Of a DNA stretch of 64,000 bases, positions 37,940 to 48,513 are shown piece after piece. Source of the stretch: Vreelandella lutescens (GTDB lineage: Bacteria > Pseudomonadota > Gammaproteobacteria > Pseudomonadales > Halomonadaceae). A model generated the notes under the pieces. The model had not been told where the DNA came from. It searched no databases and worked only from the letters and a program-made list of their open reading frames with translations. Position 1 is the first letter of the stretch. Each line of letters opens with the position of its first letter. The position numbers and the translations under genes were made by a program. The stretch spans positions 124,001-188,000 of the forward strand of contig NZ_BMHM01000006.1 of NCBI RefSeq assembly GCF_014640815.1, read 5' to 3'.

Positions 37940-39391
37940 ATGTCAGGTCAAACGCTTTACGACAAACTCTGGAACCAGCACTTGGTGAAACAGCGTGACG
38001 ACGGCACCGCGCTTATTTATATCGACCGCCAGCTGCTCCACGAAGTAACCTCGCCTCAGGCGTTTGAAGGCCTGCGTTTGGCGAATCGTAAGCCCTGGCG
38101 TTTGGATGCCAACCTGGCAACGCCCGACCACAACGTGCCCACTACGGTAAAAGAGCGCGCTGAAGGCAACAGCGGCATTAAAGACCCGGTGTCGCTGATT
38201 CAGGTGCAGACTCTGGACGATAACTGCCTTGAGTACGGTATCGAAGAGTTCAAAATCAACGACCCGCGCCAAGGCATTGTGCACGTGGTTGGCCCTGAGC
38301 AGGGTGCGACTCTACCCGGTATGACCGTGGTATGCGGCGACTCCCACACCGCCACCCACGGCGCATTTGGTGCCTTGGCTCACGGTATCGGCACCTCGGA
38401 AGTGGAGCATGTATTAGCCACTCAGTGCTTGCTGGCGCAGAAGATGAAGAACATGCAGGTGCGCGTCGAGGGTGAGCTTGGCCTGGGCGTCACCGCCAAA
38501 GACGTAGTGCTGGCGATTATCGGCAAGATTGGCACCGCCGGCGGCACAGGCTACGCCATCGAGTTTGCGGGCAGCGCCATCGAGTCGCTCTCCATGGAAG
38601 GCCGTATGACCGTGTGCAACATGGCGATTGAAGCCGGTGCCCGCGTGGGCCTGATCGCAGTAGACGACACCACCATTAACTATTTAGGCGAGCGTCCGTT
38701 CGCACCGACCGCCCAGCAGTGGGAAGCCGCTGTCGCGGATTGGCGTCAGCTGGTGTCCGATGCAGATGCCCACTTCGATAAAGTGGTAACGCTGAAAGCC
38801 GAAGAGATTGAGCCGCAGGTAAGCTGGGGCACTAGTCCGGAAATGGTCACCGGTATTTCAGGCCAAGTGCCCGACCCGAAAGCTGCCTTAGATGAAACCG
38901 TGCAGCGCAGCCACGCCCGCGCGCTGGAGTACATGGGCCTGCAGGCGAATCAGAAAATTACTGATATCAGGCTGGATAAAGTCTTTATCGGCTCCTGCAC
39001 CAACTCGCGTATTGAAGACCTGCGTGAAGCGGCAAAAGTGGCCAAGGGCAATAAAGTGGCCGATTCCATCAAGCTGGCCATGGTGGTGCCGGGTTCTGGT
39101 TTGGTGAAGCGCCAAGCGGAAGCGGAAGGCTTGGACAAGATTTTCATTGAAGCGGGCTTTGAGTGGCGCGAGCCGGGCTGCTCCATGTGTTTGGCCATGA
39201 ACGCCGACAAGCTGGGCGCAGGCGAGCACTGTGCGTCCACCTCTAACCGTAACTTCGAGGGGCGCCAAGGCTATGGCGGTCGTACTCACTTGGTGAGTCC
39301 TGCCATGGCAGCGGCGGCGGCGATTGCCGGTCATTTTGTCGATGTACGCACTTTACCCGCTAACGACGCCACACACGCGCAGGAGGCCTAA
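37940..39391 (+). CDS. leuC: 3-isopropylmalate dehydratase large subunit
   Basis: Large subunit of the 4Fe-4S isomerase that converts 2- to 3-isopropylmalate in leucine synthesis. Cluster ligands are visible in [12 protein letters not shown] and [23 protein letters not shown] and [12 protein letters not shown] are further family marks. At 483 residues it is slightly longer than the usual ~470, owing to a short tail. The start follows CCAGGAGAGCCAC. leuD begins three bases after its stop. Confidence 0.97.
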   Translation: MSGQTLYDKLWNQHLVKQRDDGTALIYIDRQLLHEVTSPQAFEGLRLANRKPWRLDANLATPDHNVPTTVKERAEGNSGIKDPVSLIQVQTLDDNCLEYGIEEFKINDPRQGIVHVVGPEQGATLPGMTVVCGDSHTATHGAFGALAHGIGTSEVEHVLATQCLLAQKMKNMQVRVEGELGLGVTAKDVVLAIIGKIGTAGGTGYAIEFAGSAIESLSMEGRMTVCNMAIEAGARVGLIAVDDTTINYLGERPFAPTAQQWEAAVADWRQLVSDADAHFDKVVTLKAEEIEPQVSWGTSPEMVTGISGQVPDPKAALDETVQRSHARALEYMGLQANQKITDIRLDKVFIGSCTNSRIEDLREAAKVAKGNKVADSIKLAMVVPGSGLVKRQAEAEGLDKIFIEAGFEWREPGCSMCLAMNADKLGAGEHCASTSNRNFEGRQGYGGRTHLVSPAMAAAAAIAGHFVDVRTLPANDATHAQEA

Positions 39392-39394
39392 GCC

Positions 39395-40042
39395 ATGAAA
39401 AAGTTTGAACGTTTTGAAGGCGTGGTCGCGCCGTTAGATCGCGCTAATGTCGATACCGACTTGATCATTCCGAAACAGTTTTTGAAGTCCATCAAACGTA
39501 CCGGTTTCGGCGTGAATCTGTTTGATGAGCTGCGCTACTTAGACGAAGGCCAGCCGGGCCAGGACTGCTCCCAGCGCCCGTTGAACAATGAGTTCGTGTT
39601 GAACCAGCCGCGCTACCAGGGTGCGCAAGTGCTGCTGGCGCGTCGTAACTTCGGCTGCGGTAGTTCCCGTGAACACGCCCCTTGGGCGCTGGAAGATTTC
39701 GGTTTTAAAGTCGTGATTGCGCCTAGCTTTGCCGATATTTTCTACAACAACGCGTTTAAAAACGGCATTCTGCTGGTCACGCTGGCGGAAGAAGAAGTGG
39801 ATCGCCTGTTTGCCGAAGTGGAAGCCAATGAAGGCTATCAGCTCGATGTGGATCTTGAGCACCAGCGGGTGATTACGCCCAGTGGCGAGATTCTTGAGTT
39901 TGACGTGGATGAGTTCCGCAAGCACTGCCTGCTCAACGGCCTGGACGATATCGGCATCACTCTGCAAGACGAAGAGGCCATTCGCAGCTTTGAAGCGAAG
40001 CACCGCCAGCAGCGCCCTTGGCTGTTCCGCCAGCCTGCGTAA
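39395..40042 (+). CDS. leuD: 3-isopropylmalate dehydratase small subunit
   Basis: Swivel-domain subunit that completes the isopropylmalate isomerase active site. Typical segments are [20 protein letters not shown], then [15 protein letters not shown], then [19 protein letters not shown]. Length is 215 residues. It lies between leuC and leuB in one operon. Confidence 0.97.
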   Translation: MKKFERFEGVVAPLDRANVDTDLIIPKQFLKSIKRTGFGVNLFDELRYLDEGQPGQDCSQRPLNNEFVLNQPRYQGAQVLLARRNFGCGSSREHAPWALEDFGFKVVIAPSFADIFYNNAFKNGILLVTLAEEEVDRLFAEVEANEGYQLDVDLEHQRVITPSGEILEFDVDEFRKHCLLNGLDDIGITLQDEEAIRSFEAKHRQQRPWLFRQPA

Positions 40043-40072
40043 GTATTCAATTATCAGTGCTAAGGATTGAGC

Positions 40073-41155
40073 ATGACTCATAAAGTGTTACTGCTGCCCG
40101 GTGATGGTATCGGCCCAGAAATCGCGGCCCAGGCGGCGCGTTTGTTGAAAGCCTGCCAAGAAGCGGGATTGGATATTGAAGTAGAAGAGGGCTTGGTGGG
40201 CGGCTGTGCCTATGATGTTCACGGCGAGCCGCTGCCCGCTGAAACCCTGGAAAAGGCCAAAGCCGCCAGCGCCATTCTGCTCGGCGCGGTGGGTGGCCCT
40301 AAGTGGGATAAACTCGAAGACCTCTCCAAGCGTCCGGAAAAGGGCCTGTTGGGGCTGCGTAAGAACCTTGGCCTGTTCGGCAACCTGCGCCCGGCCATGC
40401 TCTACCCGCAGCTAGCCAGCGCTTCCAGCCTGAAGCCTGAGCTGGTGGCCGGGCTGGATATCATGATCGTGCGTGAGCTCACCGGCGGCATCTACTTCGG
40501 TCAGCCGCGCGGTATCGAAGTGCGTAACGGCGAGCGCGTAGGTTTCAACACTTACATCTACTCCGAAAGCGAAATTGAGCGCATTGGCCGTGTTGCCTTT
40601 GAAATGGCTCAAAAGCGAGGCAAAAAGCTCTGCTCGGTAGATAAAGCCAACGTACTGGAAGTCACCATTCTGTGGCGTGAAGTCATGGAGCGCTTAGCGC
40701 CGGAGTACCCGGACGTTGAGCTCTCTCACATGTACGTGGATAACGCCGCCATGCAGCTGGTACGCGCACCCAAGCAGTTTGATGTGGTGGTGACCGGCAA
40801 TATGTTTGGCGATATTCTTTCTGACGCTGCCGCCATGCTGACAGGCTCTATTGGTATGCTGCCGTCGGCCTCACTCAACGAGAGTGGGCAGGGCATGTAC
40901 GAGCCTTGCCACGGCAGTGCGCCGGATATCGCGGGCCAAAATATTGCTAACCCGCTGGCCATGATGCTTTCTGTGGCGATGATGCTGCGCTACTCGCTGA
41001 ATGAAACAGCGATGGCCGAGCGTATTGAAGCCGCCGTAGGCAGTGTGTTGGATGAGGGCCTGCGCACCGCCGATATCGCTTCTGAAGGCACGCGCCGTGT
41101 CTCGACGGTGGAGATGGGCGATGCGGTACTCGCCGCCTTTGCACGCGCTGAGTAA
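40073..41155 (+). CDS. leuB: 3-isopropylmalate dehydrogenase
   Basis: NAD-dependent oxidative decarboxylase, third step of leucine synthesis. Marks include [11 protein letters not shown] at the N-terminus, [14 protein letters not shown], and the metal/substrate region [24 protein letters not shown], the adenine-binding loop, lies near residue 285. ATG 40073 ([12 protein letters not shown]) is preferred over a TTG two codons upstream. 360 residues. Last gene of leuCDB. Confidence 0.97.
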   Translation: MTHKVLLLPGDGIGPEIAAQAARLLKACQEAGLDIEVEEGLVGGCAYDVHGEPLPAETLEKAKAASAILLGAVGGPKWDKLEDLSKRPEKGLLGLRKNLGLFGNLRPAMLYPQLASASSLKPELVAGLDIMIVRELTGGIYFGQPRGIEVRNGERVGFNTYIYSESEIERIGRVAFEMAQKRGKKLCSVDKANVLEVTILWREVMERLAPEYPDVELSHMYVDNAAMQLVRAPKQFDVVVTGNMFGDILSDAAAMLTGSIGMLPSASLNESGQGMYEPCHGSAPDIAGQNIANPLAMMLSVAMMLRYSLNETAMAERIEAAVGSVLDEGLRTADIASEGTRRVSTVEMGDAVLAAFARAE

Positions 41156-41255
41156 CAAAGAAAGCTTGCTAACTATTTGATTCGCTTCAATGCTCGTTTG
41201 AACGGTACAGGTCGGCTGCCCTCAGGGGTGGCCGACGTCGTGTCTGATATTTGTG

Positions 41256-41261
41256 TATAAT
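41256..41261 (+). promoter_or_regulatory. Probable -10 element of the asd promoter
   Basis: A perfect TATAAT preceded by TTGTG lies 31 bases before the asd start. The -35 region is weak. Together with the 137-base gap it suggests asd has its own promoter rather than depending on leuCDB. Confidence 0.5.
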
Positions 41262-41292
41262 ATAGGTCTCATTCTTAGTTGGAGGACTTCAC

Positions 41293-42405
41293 ATGTTGAA
41301 AGTCGGTTTCGTGGGATGGCGTGGCATGGTTGGCTCGGTGCTGATGCAGCGCATGCAGGAAGATGGTGATTTTAACGGCATTGAGCCGATCTTTTTCACC
41401 ACTTCTCAAGTCGGCCAGCCTGGCCCCGATATCGGCGTGGACGTGCCTCCGCTGAAAGATGCGTACGATATCGAGGCGCTGAAAGCGCTAGATGTGGTGA
41501 TGACCTGCCAAGGCGGTGACTACACCAAGCCTGTTTACAAAGATCTGCGCGCCGCTGGCTGGAAAGGCTACTGGATCGATGCCGCCAGCACCCTGCGTAT
41601 GGAAGATGAAGCGACCATCGTGCTAGACCCGGTGAATCGCAACGTTATCGACGCTCAGCTTGCCAAAGGTGCGAAAACGTTCGTCGGCGGCAACTGCACC
41701 GTCAGCCTGATGCTGATGGGATTAGGTGGCCTGTTTGAAGCCGATATGGTTGAGTGGATGACCTCCATGACGTACCAGGCGGCGTCTGGCTCCGGTGCCA
41801 AGCACATGCGTGAGCTGCTCAACCAGATGGGCCAGCTGCGTGACAGCGTTTCCAGCGAACTGGCCGACCCGGCTAGCGCGATTCTGGACATCGACCGCAA
41901 AGTGACGGCGGCTATGCGCAGCGGTGATTTCCCCACTGACAACTTCGCTGCGCCGCTGGCAGGCAGCCTGTTGCCGTGGATTGACACCAAGCTGGACAGT
42001 GGTCAGAGCCGTGAAGAGTGGAAGGGCAGCGTCGAGACCAACAAGATTCTGGGCCTTGAGAACAACCCGATTCCCATCGATGGCCTCTGCGTACGTATTG
42101 GTGCAATGCGCTCTCACAGCCAGGCGTTCACCATCAAGCTGAAGCAAGATGTGCCGCTGGATGAGATTGAAGATCGTATTGCCAAGCATAACGAGTGGGT
42201 CAAGCTGATCCCCAACGATAAAGATGCCACCATTGCGGGCCTAACGCCTGCGGCTGCCACTGGCACGCTGCAAGTGCCGGTAGGCCGCCTGCGTAAGCTG
42301 AAAATGGGCGGTGAATACCTTTCAGCGTTCAGCGTGGGTGACCAGCTGCTGTGGGGTGCCGCTGAGCCGCTCAAGCGTATGCTGAAAATTCTGCGCGAGC
42401 AGTAA
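41293..42405 (+). CDS. asd: Aspartate-semialdehyde dehydrogenase
   Basis: NADPH enzyme that makes aspartate semialdehyde, the branch point to lysine, methionine, threonine and diaminopimelate. N-terminal nucleotide-binding [14 protein letters not shown] and the active-site cysteine in [10 protein letters not shown] are visible. 370 residues, the long enterobacterial/Pseudomonas type. The start follows TTGGAGGACTTCAC. It is ended by a strong terminator at 42467. Confidence 0.97.
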   Translation: MLKVGFVGWRGMVGSVLMQRMQEDGDFNGIEPIFFTTSQVGQPGPDIGVDVPPLKDAYDIEALKALDVVMTCQGGDYTKPVYKDLRAAGWKGYWIDAASTLRMEDEATIVLDPVNRNVIDAQLAKGAKTFVGGNCTVSLMLMGLGGLFEADMVEWMTSMTYQAASGSGAKHMRELLNQMGQLRDSVSSELADPASAILDIDRKVTAAMRSGDFPTDNFAAPLAGSLLPWIDTKLDSGQSREEWKGSVETNKILGLENNPIPIDGLCVRIGAMRSHSQAFTIKLKQDVPLDEIEDRIAKHNEWVKLIPNDKDATIAGLTPAAATGTLQVPVGRLRKLKMGGEYLSAFSVGDQLLWGAAEPLKRMLKILREQ

Positions 42406-42466
42406 GCGCACGTAAGTACGTCGCGCGTTCATCAGCGCTAAGTGTTAAATAAGCTAAGTGCTAAAT

Positions 42467-42502
42467 AAAAAGGGGAAGCTGTTCGCAGCTTCCCCTTTTT
42501 TT
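42467..42502 (+). terminator. Rho-independent terminator after asd
   Basis: Eleven-pair stem (42471-42481 with 42486-42496) closed by a TTCG loop, with a run of seven Ts following. A-run before it may allow action on the other strand too. Confidence 0.92.
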
Positions 42503-42662
42503 GTCGATGACTTATGTTTCTAAGCCGTGTCTTCATGCAAACGTGTGCGTTGAACATACCTTCATGTTAAATACGTTATGATAAGAACGAACTAACATAC
42601 TTCGTTGCAACATACCGCAGGTGTTGCCACGTGGCAGGAAATCGCAGGCAGTAGGGGCCTAC

Positions 42663-44669
42663 ATGAAAAAAAAGCTGGCATGGTTGTTGTGGCTGCCGCT
42701 GAGCGCCGCTAGCCCGTTGGCCTTAGCCGTTGGGTTGGGGCAGGCCACCGTGAATTCACCGCTGCAAGCGCCACTAGACGCCACCGTGCCATTGGTTGAT
42801 GTTGCCGATATGACGCTGGACGATGTGCGTGTAGAGATCGCCAATCAAGCATCTTTTAACGCGCTTGGCCTGGAGTGGACGCCGCTGGCCGCGAGCGTGC
42901 GTGCTGAGCTACAGCGCTTGCCTTCAGGGGCGCGATTAGTGCTGCGCTCTGAGCAAGCGGTGAATGAACCGTGGCTGGATTTATTGGTGACGATTACAAC
43001 GCCAGAGGGCCGGCGCACGGAGGCGCTCACGCTGCTGTTTGATCCGCCAGATTATGTCGCATCACCCGCCGCTCCCGCGACTCTCGCAACTCCCGTGACT
43101 ATCACAACTACGACGACAGCAGCGCCAGTCGCATCGCCTGCTTCTGCGGTAGCGCCTTCATCCAGTGCTCCTCGTGATATTGCTTATGTCGCCAGCGGCG
43201 ATACGCTGTGGGGTGTGGCAGCGCGTATCAAGCCAGCGGATGTGACGGTGCAGCAGATGATGGTGGCGTTGGTCGATGCCAACCCAGCGGCATTCCCCAC
43301 CGGTAACGTGGATGATATGCGGGCAGGGCAGACCTTAAACGTGCCTAACCGTGAGCAGTTAATGGCGCGCTCGCCCGCACAGGCGGCGCAATCGATTCAA
43401 TCGATGCGCCAGACGTCTCGCGCAACCCCGGCTGTGCAGCCGTCGACCGATGCCACTGAGCCTGCACAGCCACCAGAGTCAGCGCCTGCTGACCCTTCGC
43501 CAGTTGAAAGTGCGCCTGCCGCAACCGTAGAAGAGGGTGAGCTGGCCGGTTTGACGCTCAATGATCTTGCTGAACAGCTGCTGGAAAGTCAGGCCATGCT
43601 GCAAGCCGTACTGGATGAGCGCGAAGCCATGCGTGCCGAGATGGCGGCGCTGCGCCAGGAAGTCGCCTCGCTCACTCAGGCGCTGAATGCTTCTCAGCAG
43701 GAGACTCAGCGGGCGCTTGCTGCCGCTGAATCCCGGGTTGCTGAGGCCCGCAGCGCGTCGAATACACCCACAGCGGTTAATGCGCCGGTCAGCGCTTCTT
43801 CAGGCCCAGGCGTTGTTGAGCGTTTAGAGCAGTATCAGTGGCCGTTGGCCAGCGCTGCGCTGGCGCTGTTGTTAGGTGCTCTGGTGTGGTCGCGTAAACG
43901 CCGCGAGCGTCAATGGGAGAATGCGCCTGCTCCAGCCGGGTTTGCTGCTGACGTACCCCCGCCCAAGCGCTCGGAGCCGAGTGTGGCTGCCGCTCCTGAA
44001 ACAGAGTCTGTCTCTCAGGTTGCCTCACCTGAAGAGGCGCTCTATACACCGCCTTACGAAGAGGCCGTGGAGGAGCCTAGCCAAACGGGCACATCTCTAT
44101 ATGACACCGAAGAGCCCGTTGCTAAAGAGCCTGCTGATGAACAGCCCGCGTTTGAGGAGAGAGAAGCTCCCAAAAGTGACTTGGCATTTAGCTTGATGGA
44201 GGACGAAACGCCATCCAGCGCGGCGCATAACGAAAAGCATCAAGACGCTAGCCCTGATGACTTGGATGATGAATGGTTTTACGAAGATGAAAAACTCGTA
44301 GATCATGCGCCTCCCGGCACCGATGATGACGAAGCAGCGCTTAACGCGGCTTTTTTAGAAACGCCAGAGCCGGTTGATGAGGGAGCGCGCGCTGCTCTAG
44401 CCGATAGTGACGATGAGACTGCGCTGCCAGAGCCTAAGCCTGTGCAGGAGGAGGACCGAGCCCACTATATTGACTACCATCCCCCCTCGTTAACCAACGA
44501 TTTGGATAATGAGGACGTGTCGGCAGCCGGCCAGTCTGAGTGGCATCCGCAACAAGAGAGCGGGGCGGCACGCTCAAGACGCGTACCGGAAGAGGAGTGG
44601 GAAATTGAAGAGGTGGCATTCGAGCCGCGACGTCGGGATAATAGCGAACCTTCAAAATTCTCTAAATGA
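42663..44669 (+). CDS. fimV: FimV-family LysM protein, short form
   Basis: Peptidoglycan-binding inner-membrane protein related to Pseudomonas FimV, which organises the cell pole and type IV pili. Order: signal peptide (LAWLLWLPLSAASPLALAVG), FimV N-terminal domain (LGQATVNSPLQAPLDATVPL), LysM motif (YVASGDTLWGVAARIKPADV) near residue 180, a coiled coil (about 295-365) and one membrane helix (WPLASAALALLLGALVWSRK). A long acidic cytoplasmic tail then ends at residue 668. The C-terminal TPR-like FimV domain seen in longer homologues was not found. ATG 42663 starts MKKKLAWLLW. Position before truA/trpF matches Pseudomonas. Confidence 0.9.
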   Translation: MKKKLAWLLWLPLSAASPLALAVGLGQATVNSPLQAPLDATVPLVDVADMTLDDVRVEIANQASFNALGLEWTPLAASVRAELQRLPSGARLVLRSEQAVNEPWLDLLVTITTPEGRRTEALTLLFDPPDYVASPAAPATLATPVTITTTTTAAPVASPASAVAPSSSAPRDIAYVASGDTLWGVAARIKPADVTVQQMMVALVDANPAAFPTGNVDDMRAGQTLNVPNREQLMARSPAQAAQSIQSMRQTSRATPAVQPSTDATEPAQPPESAPADPSPVESAPAATVEEGELAGLTLNDLAEQLLESQAMLQAVLDEREAMRAEMAALRQEVASLTQALNASQQETQRALAAAESRVAEARSASNTPTAVNAPVSASSGPGVVERLEQYQWPLASAALALLLGALVWSRKRRERQWENAPAPAGFAADVPPPKRSEPSVAAAPETESVSQVASPEEALYTPPYEEAVEEPSQTGTSLYDTEEPVAKEPADEQPAFEEREAPKSDLAFSLMEDETPSSAAHNEKHQDASPDDLDDEWFYEDEKLVDHAPPGTDDDEAALNAAFLETPEPVDEGARAALADSDDETALPEPKPVQEEDRAHYIDYHPPSLTNDLDNEDVSAAGQSEWHPQQESGAARSRRVPEEEWEIEEVAFEPRRRDNSEPSKFSK

Positions 44670-44678
44670 CGTGGCTCG

Positions 44679-45632
44679 ATGACCCTGTTCTACCACTTTG
44701 ATGAGACACAACCGCTGGCAGGCCGCTTGGCGATGGGCATTGAGTACGATGGCTCTCGCTTTTGCGGCTTTCAGCGTTTAAAGCATGCCGCCTCTGTACA
44801 GCAGGCCATTGAGGATGCGCTAGCCAAAGTGGCAGGCGCGCCGGTGCGTATTCATGCCAGCGGGCGAACGGATTCCGGCGTTCACGCCACCCGCCAAGTG
44901 ATTCACTTCGACCCGCCAGTACAGCGTACCGAAAAGGCCTGGATCTTTGGCGCCAATACCAACCTGCCCAGAGATGTGGCCGTGCGCTGGGTGAAGCCTG
45001 TCTCGGATGATTTTCACTCGCGCCTTGGCGCATTAGGTCGCCGCTATCGCTATATTTTTCTGAACCAGATCAGTCGCCCGGTCTTAGAGCGCGCTAACGT
45101 CACCTGGTGCCGTGACCCGTTAGATGCAGATGCCATGCATCGTGCCGCTCAGGCACTGGTTGGCGAGCATGATTTCAGCAGCTTTCGCGCGGCGGGTTGC
45201 CAGTCGAAAACGCCCTGGCGGCAAATGCACTTCGTGGAAGTAAAGCGCTACGGCCCGCTGGTGGTGATAGATATTCAGGGCAACGCCTTTTTGCACCATA
45301 TGATTCGCAACATTGCCGGTGCGTTGGCAAGCGTCGGCCGAGGCGTGCAGGACGAAGGGCATATCGAACGTCTGCTGGCGCTGAAAAATCGCCGTAAAGG
45401 CGATGTGACAGCGCCTGCCTGCGGCCTGCATTTTGTCGACTCCATCTACGATGAGCGCTTTGAACTACCCAAAGAGCCCCTTGGCCCGAACCTGCTCGCG
45501 TTCACCGGCGAGTGGACTGGCGAACGCGTGCTGCCCGACAGCCCGCGCGTCGCGGCCAGACGGCGGCTGACGTTCTCCAAGCAGGCTAGCTCCCATCAGA
45601 CTAGCCCCACGCAGCAGGAGGCCTCTTCATGA
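44679..45632 (+). CDS. truA: tRNA pseudouridine(38-40) synthase
   Basis: Makes pseudouridine at positions 38-40 in the anticodon arm of tRNAs. The catalytic aspartate is Asp65 in HASGRTDSGVHA; DFHSRLGALGRRYRY and the later NAFLHHMIRNIAGAL are family marks. 317 residues, with a ~35-residue C-terminal extension beyond the usual end. It starts nine bases after fimV and overlaps trpF by four bases. Confidence 0.96.
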   Translation: MTLFYHFDETQPLAGRLAMGIEYDGSRFCGFQRLKHAASVQQAIEDALAKVAGAPVRIHASGRTDSGVHATRQVIHFDPPVQRTEKAWIFGANTNLPRDVAVRWVKPVSDDFHSRLGALGRRYRYIFLNQISRPVLERANVTWCRDPLDADAMHRAAQALVGEHDFSSFRAAGCQSKTPWRQMHFVEVKRYGPLVVIDIQGNAFLHHMIRNIAGALASVGRGVQDEGHIERLLALKNRRKGDVTAPACGLHFVDSIYDERFELPKEPLGPNLLAFTGEWTGERVLPDSPRVAARRRLTFSKQASSHQTSPTQQEASS

Positions 45633-46264
45633 GCCTGCTAATGGCGCGCACGCGCATTAAATTTTGCGGGCTTACCCGCCCTGAAGATATTGCCCACGCG
45701 GTGGCGTTGGGTGTTGATGCGCTCGGTTTTGTCATGTGGCCAAAAAGTAGCCGCAGCATTACGCCTGAGGCTTTGCAGGTGCTTGCCGCGCAGGTGCCTG
45801 CGTTTGTGACGCGGGTGGGGCTATTTGTGAATCAACCCGCTGAGCTGATTGAGCAGTGCCTGCCTCACCTGGATCTTATTCAGTTTCATGGCGACGAATC
45901 GGCGGCGTTTTGTCAGCAGTTTGGGCGGCCCTGGATCAAGGCGCTGCGCATGCGTGACGACCTCGATCTGCATCAGGCGGCAAGTGAGTATGCAGCGGCT
46001 CAAGCGCTGCTGTTAGACGCTTACCGCCCTGGGGTGCCAGGGGGAACTGGCGAGACCTTTGATTGGTCTAGAATCCCCGCATCGTTTGAAAAACCTGTTA
46101 TCCTGGCGGGTGGGTTGACGGCCGATAATATTGCCGCTGCGGTTGCTCAAGTTGCGCCGTATGCTGTTGATGTTTCAGGTGGTATTGAGGCATCCCCCGG
46201 CGTTAAAGAGTCGTCTTTGATGACCGCTTTTGTTCGTCATGTGGCGCAGGCCAATACGCGTTAA
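45629..46264 (+). CDS. trpF: Phosphoribosylanthranilate isomerase
   Basis: TIM-barrel enzyme of tryptophan synthesis, acting by Amadori rearrangement. The catalytic cysteine is in IKFCGLTRPEDI and the general-acid aspartate in YAVDVSGGIEASPGVK. 211 residues. The start overlaps truA as ATGA; an ATG at 45641 (MARTRIKFCG) is an alternative. trpB follows after a 106-base gap, so the three trp genes here are in order F-B-A. Confidence 0.96.
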   Translation: MSLLMARTRIKFCGLTRPEDIAHAVALGVDALGFVMWPKSSRSITPEALQVLAAQVPAFVTRVGLFVNQPAELIEQCLPHLDLIQFHGDESAAFCQQFGRPWIKALRMRDDLDLHQAASEYAAAQALLLDAYRPGVPGGTGETFDWSRIPASFEKPVILAGGLTADNIAAAVAQVAPYAVDVSGGIEASPGVKESSLMTAFVRHVAQANTR

Positions 46265-46303
46265 ACGCCTCCTGCGTGCACTCAGATTTCGGCGCATCGT
46301 TCA

Positions 46304-46318
46304 CGCTCACTGTGAGCG
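46304..46318. promoter_or_regulatory. Perfect 7-bp inverted repeat upstream of trpB
   Basis: CGCTCAC-T-GTGAGCG in the trpF-trpB gap, 52 bases before the trpB start. It could be an operator or an RNA hairpin; no T-run follows, so it is not a typical terminator. Confidence 0.4.
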
Positions 46319-46370
46319 CGCCAAACGTTTGTTCATTCATTTTTTGCCTTTTCTGGCGATCTTGTGAGGT

Positions 46371-47609
46371 ATGCCTGTGACTGTCTCAGTAACTGAAACC
46401 AAGTTCAGCGACCTGACCCGAATGCCGGATGCCCGTGGTCATTATGGCCCCTACGGCGGCCGGTTTGTGTCAGAAACCCTAAGCTTTGCCCTAGAAGAGT
46501 TAGAGCAGATTTACCTGAGTTTGCGTGATGATCCGGACTTTCAGGCTGAATTTGATCGTGACTTGGCTTACTACGTGGGCCGTCCGTCTCCGCTGTACCA
46601 TGCTAAGCGCTGGTCAGACTCCTTGGGCGGTGCGCAAATTTGGTTGAAGCGTGAAGACCTTAACCACACTGGCGCTCACAAGGTGAATAACACCATCGGC
46701 CAGGCACTGTTGGCGAAAAAGACCGGCAAGCCGCGGGTCATCGCGGAAACCGGTGCTGGCCAGCATGGCGTTGCTACGGCCACTGTCGCTGCCCGTTTGG
46801 GACTTGAGTGCGATGTCTATATGGGCGCTGCCGATGTGCAGCGCCAGAAGCTCAATGTTTACCGTATGCGACTGCTGGGTGCCCGCGTGATTCCGGTGGA
46901 ATCCGGCACGCGTACGCTCAAAGATGCCATGAACGAGGCGCTGCGTGACTGGGTCACCAACGTCGATAACACCTTCTACATCATCGGCACCGTTGCTGGC
47001 CCGCACCCGTACCCGCAACTGGTGCGTGATTTTAATGCCGTGGTGGGGCGCGAAGCCCGCCGCCAGTCGCTTGAGCAAATCGGCCGCTTGCCGGATGCGC
47101 TAGTGGCCTGTGTAGGCGGTGGCTCTAACGCGCTGGGACTTTTCTACCCGTTTGTAGAAGATGACGCGGTGGCGATGTACGGCGTTGAAGCCGGTGGTGA
47201 TGGTGTCGAGACAGGCCGTCACGCAGCGCCACTGACCTCCAATGCACCGCGCGGTGTGTTGCACGGTAACCGTACCTACCTGATGTCGGATGAAGCAGGG
47301 CAGGTGTCGGACACGCACTCTATCTCAGCAGGCCTGGATTACCCCGGCGTGGGTCCTGAGCACGCGCTCTGGAAAGACGTGGGCCGTGTGAACTACGTTG
47401 CCGCGAACGATAAAGAAGTGCTGGAAGCGTTCCGTGAGCTGACTCACATGGAAGGCATTATGCCCGCCCTGGAGTCTGCCCATGCCTTGGCCCATGCTAA
47501 GGTGCTGGCACCCACCATGCGCCCGGATCAGCATATTGTGGTGAACCTCTCGGGTCGTGGTGATAAAGACATCATGACCGTTGCGAAAATCGACGGCATC
47601 GAGTTTTAA
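46371..47609 (+). CDS. trpB: Tryptophan synthase beta subunit
   Basis: PLP enzyme that joins indole and serine. The PLP lysine is Lys104 in HTGAHKVNN, and the phosphate loop is [22 protein letters not shown] and SGRGDKDI are also present. 412 residues. The ATG at 46371 has GAGG close upstream; a GTG two codons later has better spacing and cannot be excluded. The 8-base gap to trpA fits coupling to the alpha subunit. Confidence 0.97.
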   Translation: MPVTVSVTETKFSDLTRMPDARGHYGPYGGRFVSETLSFALEELEQIYLSLRDDPDFQAEFDRDLAYYVGRPSPLYHAKRWSDSLGGAQIWLKREDLNHTGAHKVNNTIGQALLAKKTGKPRVIAETGAGQHGVATATVAARLGLECDVYMGAADVQRQKLNVYRMRLLGARVIPVESGTRTLKDAMNEALRDWVTNVDNTFYIIGTVAGPHPYPQLVRDFNAVVGREARRQSLEQIGRLPDALVACVGGGSNALGLFYPFVEDDAVAMYGVEAGGDGVETGRHAAPLTSNAPRGVLHGNRTYLMSDEAGQVSDTHSISAGLDYPGVGPEHALWKDVGRVNYVAANDKEVLEAFRELTHMEGIMPALESAHALAHAKVLAPTMRPDQHIVVNLSGRGDKDIMTVAKIDGIEF

Positions 47610-47617
47610 GGGCTAGC

Positions 47618-48421
47618 ATGAATCGTATTGACCAGCGTTTTTCAGAATTAAAGCAGCAGGGCCGTAAAGCCCTGATTCCTTACATCACGGCGGGTGACCC
47701 AGCGCCCCAGTACACCGTTGGCTTTATGCATGCCCTGGTGGAAGCTGGTGCTGATGTGATTGAGCTCGGCGTGCCGTTTTCAGACCCCATGGCCGATGGC
47801 CCGGTGATTCAGAAAGCCTGTGAGCGAGCGTTGAAGCAGGGCACCCGTTTGGTCGACCTGCTGGAGATGGTGGCAGAGTTTCGTCAAGCCGACACCACTA
47901 CGCCCGTTGTCTTAATGGGGTACTTAAACCCCATTGAGCGTATTGGTTATGAGGTGTTCGCTGACCAAGCGGCCAAGGTCGGAGTTGATGGCGTGCTGGT
48001 CGTGGATATGCCGCCAGAAGAGGCCGATGAGTTCGGCCCGCTGCTGAAAGCACGCGGCTTGGCAGCGATTTTCCTCGTTGCGCCTACCACTTCCCATGCC
48101 CGTGCCGCTACAATATGTGCCCACGGTGAGGGCTACCTTTACTATGTTTCGTTAAAAGGTGTCACCGGTGCGGCCACATTGAACGCTGAGGATGTTGCCG
48201 AGCACCTTGCGCCACTGCGCGATATGACCGATTTGCCGCTATGCGTTGGTTTTGGTATTCGCGATGGCGTGACCGCTGCCGAAGTGGCAAAAGTGGCCGA
48301 CGGCGTGATTGTTGGCAGTGCATTGGTGAACCGCATTGCCGATAGCGTCGATGCGCCTGAAACCATTGCCGGGCAGCTAAAAAGCGTGTTAGCTGAAATG
48401 CGCACTGCGATGGACGCCTAA
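47618..48421 (+). CDS. trpA: Tryptophan synthase alpha subunit
   Basis: TIM-barrel subunit that releases indole from indole-glycerol phosphate and channels it to TrpB. Catalytic Glu is in [16 protein letters not shown], catalytic Asp in [23 protein letters not shown] and VGFGIRDG form the phosphate site. 267 residues. It follows trpB by eight bases with an AAGGGCTAGC ribosome-binding site. Confidence 0.97.
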   Translation: MNRIDQRFSELKQQGRKALIPYITAGDPAPQYTVGFMHALVEAGADVIELGVPFSDPMADGPVIQKACERALKQGTRLVDLLEMVAEFRQADTTTPVVLMGYLNPIERIGYEVFADQAAKVGVDGVLVVDMPPEEADEFGPLLKARGLAAIFLVAPTTSHARAATICAHGEGYLYYVSLKGVTGAATLNAEDVAEHLAPLRDMTDLPLCVGFGIRDGVTAAEVAKVADGVIVGSALVNRIADSVDAPETIAGQLKSVLAEMRTAMDA

Positions 48422-48467
48422 GCGCGTTCCCTCATCGTCTACACTGAATTAATTGACGACACTCATC

Positions 48468-48488
48468 AGGCTTGGCGTTGCCAAGCCT
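48468..48488 (+). other. Hairpin just upstream of accD
   Basis: Perfect eight-pair stem AGGCTTGG/CCAAGCCT with a five-base loop, ending 25 bases before the accD ATG and 47 bases after the trpA stop. No T-run follows. It could stop trp transcripts weakly or lie in the accD leader. Confidence 0.5.
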
Positions 48489-48513
48489 TGACGTACACGG
48501 AAGCCTTTTTGAT

